Source of the DNA: Chondrilla cf. caribensis
Taxonomy: Eukaryota; Porifera; Demospongiae; Chondrillida; Chondrillidae
Direction: 5' to 3'
NCBI GenBank assembly: GCA_964020155.1
Contig: OZ026563.1
Coordinates: 1,388,824-1,423,823, forward strand
DNA length: 35,000 nt
Within the stretch, counting starts at the first letter, position 1. Every line of letters starts with the position of its first letter. Below the pieces are notes generated by a model that ran no database searches, was not told where the DNA came from, and was given only the letters and a program-made list of their open reading frames with translations. Below, piece after piece: positions 34,679 through 35,000 of the stretch. The translations under genes were made by a program, and so were the position numbers.

Positions 34679-35000
34679 TGTGAACAGAATAACCATCAGA
34701 CTCACTTAACAAAAGTCATGGTAGCCTTTGGTTTTGGCTGGTCTTTCTTTGCTTCTTCGGCAATCTTCTTAGCTTTCTCCTCCAAAAGTGCCATCTCATC
34801 CACACCAGCTCCAAGTTCTGTATATTTACCGATATTACAATACTTAGCACAGTGGCCACAGCTGATGACACACCCACAAAACACACGCATGTGCACATCC
34901 ACCCACACACACCTCAAAACACAACACACACACACACACACACACCTGTTGGAGTCACATCGGTGGTGAACCCACTGGCTGCTGCTAACATCTGAGTGGA
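33969..35000 (-). CDS. XAB2: XAB2/SYF1 spliceosome protein, C-terminal exons only
   Basis: XAB2 (SYF1) is a HAT-repeat protein of the Prp19-associated spliceosome complex, and binds XPA in transcription-coupled repair. Exons in transcript order: (beyond window) 35000-34946, 34817-34706, 34443-34337, 34084-33969, all GT-AG and phase-consistent. The visible tail reads STQMLAAASGFTTDVTPT, then LGAGVDEMALLEEKAKKIAE, AKKDQPKPKATMTFVK, SVDANEEMEALVKAENNPDE, the acidic IELDDEGEEEGDGVEG, and VQLVEQNIPKQVFGSLSEE. This matches in order the C-terminal layout of the family: an SGxxTG-type segment, the D-M-x-LLE-x-x-A coiled helix, DQP, FV, NPEEI, an acidic stretch and V-FGSL near the end. The protein runs some 17 residues past FGSL (ending KKQQI). 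The HAT repeats lie to the right of the window. Two or three of its donors sit at the start of GT repeats. Confidence 0.88.
34215..34336. repeat. (AC)n microsatellite touching an XAB2 splice donor
   Basis: AC tracts at 34215-34245 and 34295-34336. The latter is GT on the XAB2 sense strand and begins at the donor of the exon ending at 34337. Confidence 0.92.
34617..34676. repeat. (AC)n microsatellite
   Basis: AC on plus, GT on the XAB2 sense strand, about 30 nt downstream of the donor at 34705 (GTGAGTCTGATGG). Confidence 0.92.
34918..34945. repeat. Short (AC)n tract touching an XAB2 splice donor
   Basis: GT on the XAB2 sense strand, beginning at the donor after the exon ending at 34946 (CCAACAG then GTGTGTG). 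Confidence 0.88.

Overview
This is an intron-rich animal nuclear segment with introns obeying GT-AG. The families VPS52, XAB2/SYF1, a two-domain AK5-type adenylate kinase and claudin-like tetraspans point to a metazoan. Compact genes, short head-to-head gaps and extreme AC/GT microsatellite content suggest a marine invertebrate; a sponge or other early-branching lineage is only a guess. All exon models were made by eye from reading frame, splice consensus, phase continuity and remembered family similarity. No alignment or transcript was available.

Layout: (1) 157-4940, minus: VPS52, first 12 coding exons, 3' end off the window. (2) 5075-9250, plus: a complete eight-exon homologue of the bacterial sugar kinase AnmK, head-to-head with VPS52. 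(3) 9396-11522, plus: tetraspan A. (4) 14187-16638, plus: tetraspan B, a tandem paralogue with uncertain 5' end, with a possible relic paralogue exon near 13.3 kb. (5) 16639-18593: gene-free, holding a MITE and a large composite microsatellite. (6) 18594-28425, minus: AK5-like protein with an N-terminal RIIa/DPY30-like segment and two adenylate kinase domains, its introns full of minisatellites. (7) 28631-32993, plus: a roughly 980-residue protein resembling a stand-alone NRPS condensation domain that lacks the catalytic His, head-to-head with AK5. (8) 33969-35000, minus: last exons of XAB2/SYF1.

VPS52 (endosome-to-Golgi tethering), AK5 (nucleotide balance) and XAB2 (splicing, transcription-coupled repair) are conserved housekeeping genes. 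They show that the AnmK and condensation-type genes between them, both from families best known in bacteria, sit in a true animal chromosome. I see no operon or pathway joining these genes.

The most unusual signal lies in the introns. GT repeats on the sense strand repeatedly begin at 5' splice sites, and AC repeats on the sense strand end at 3' splice sites. Several minisatellites have units that reproduce the neighbouring 5' splice site, and another has units carrying the branch-point consensus TACTAAC.
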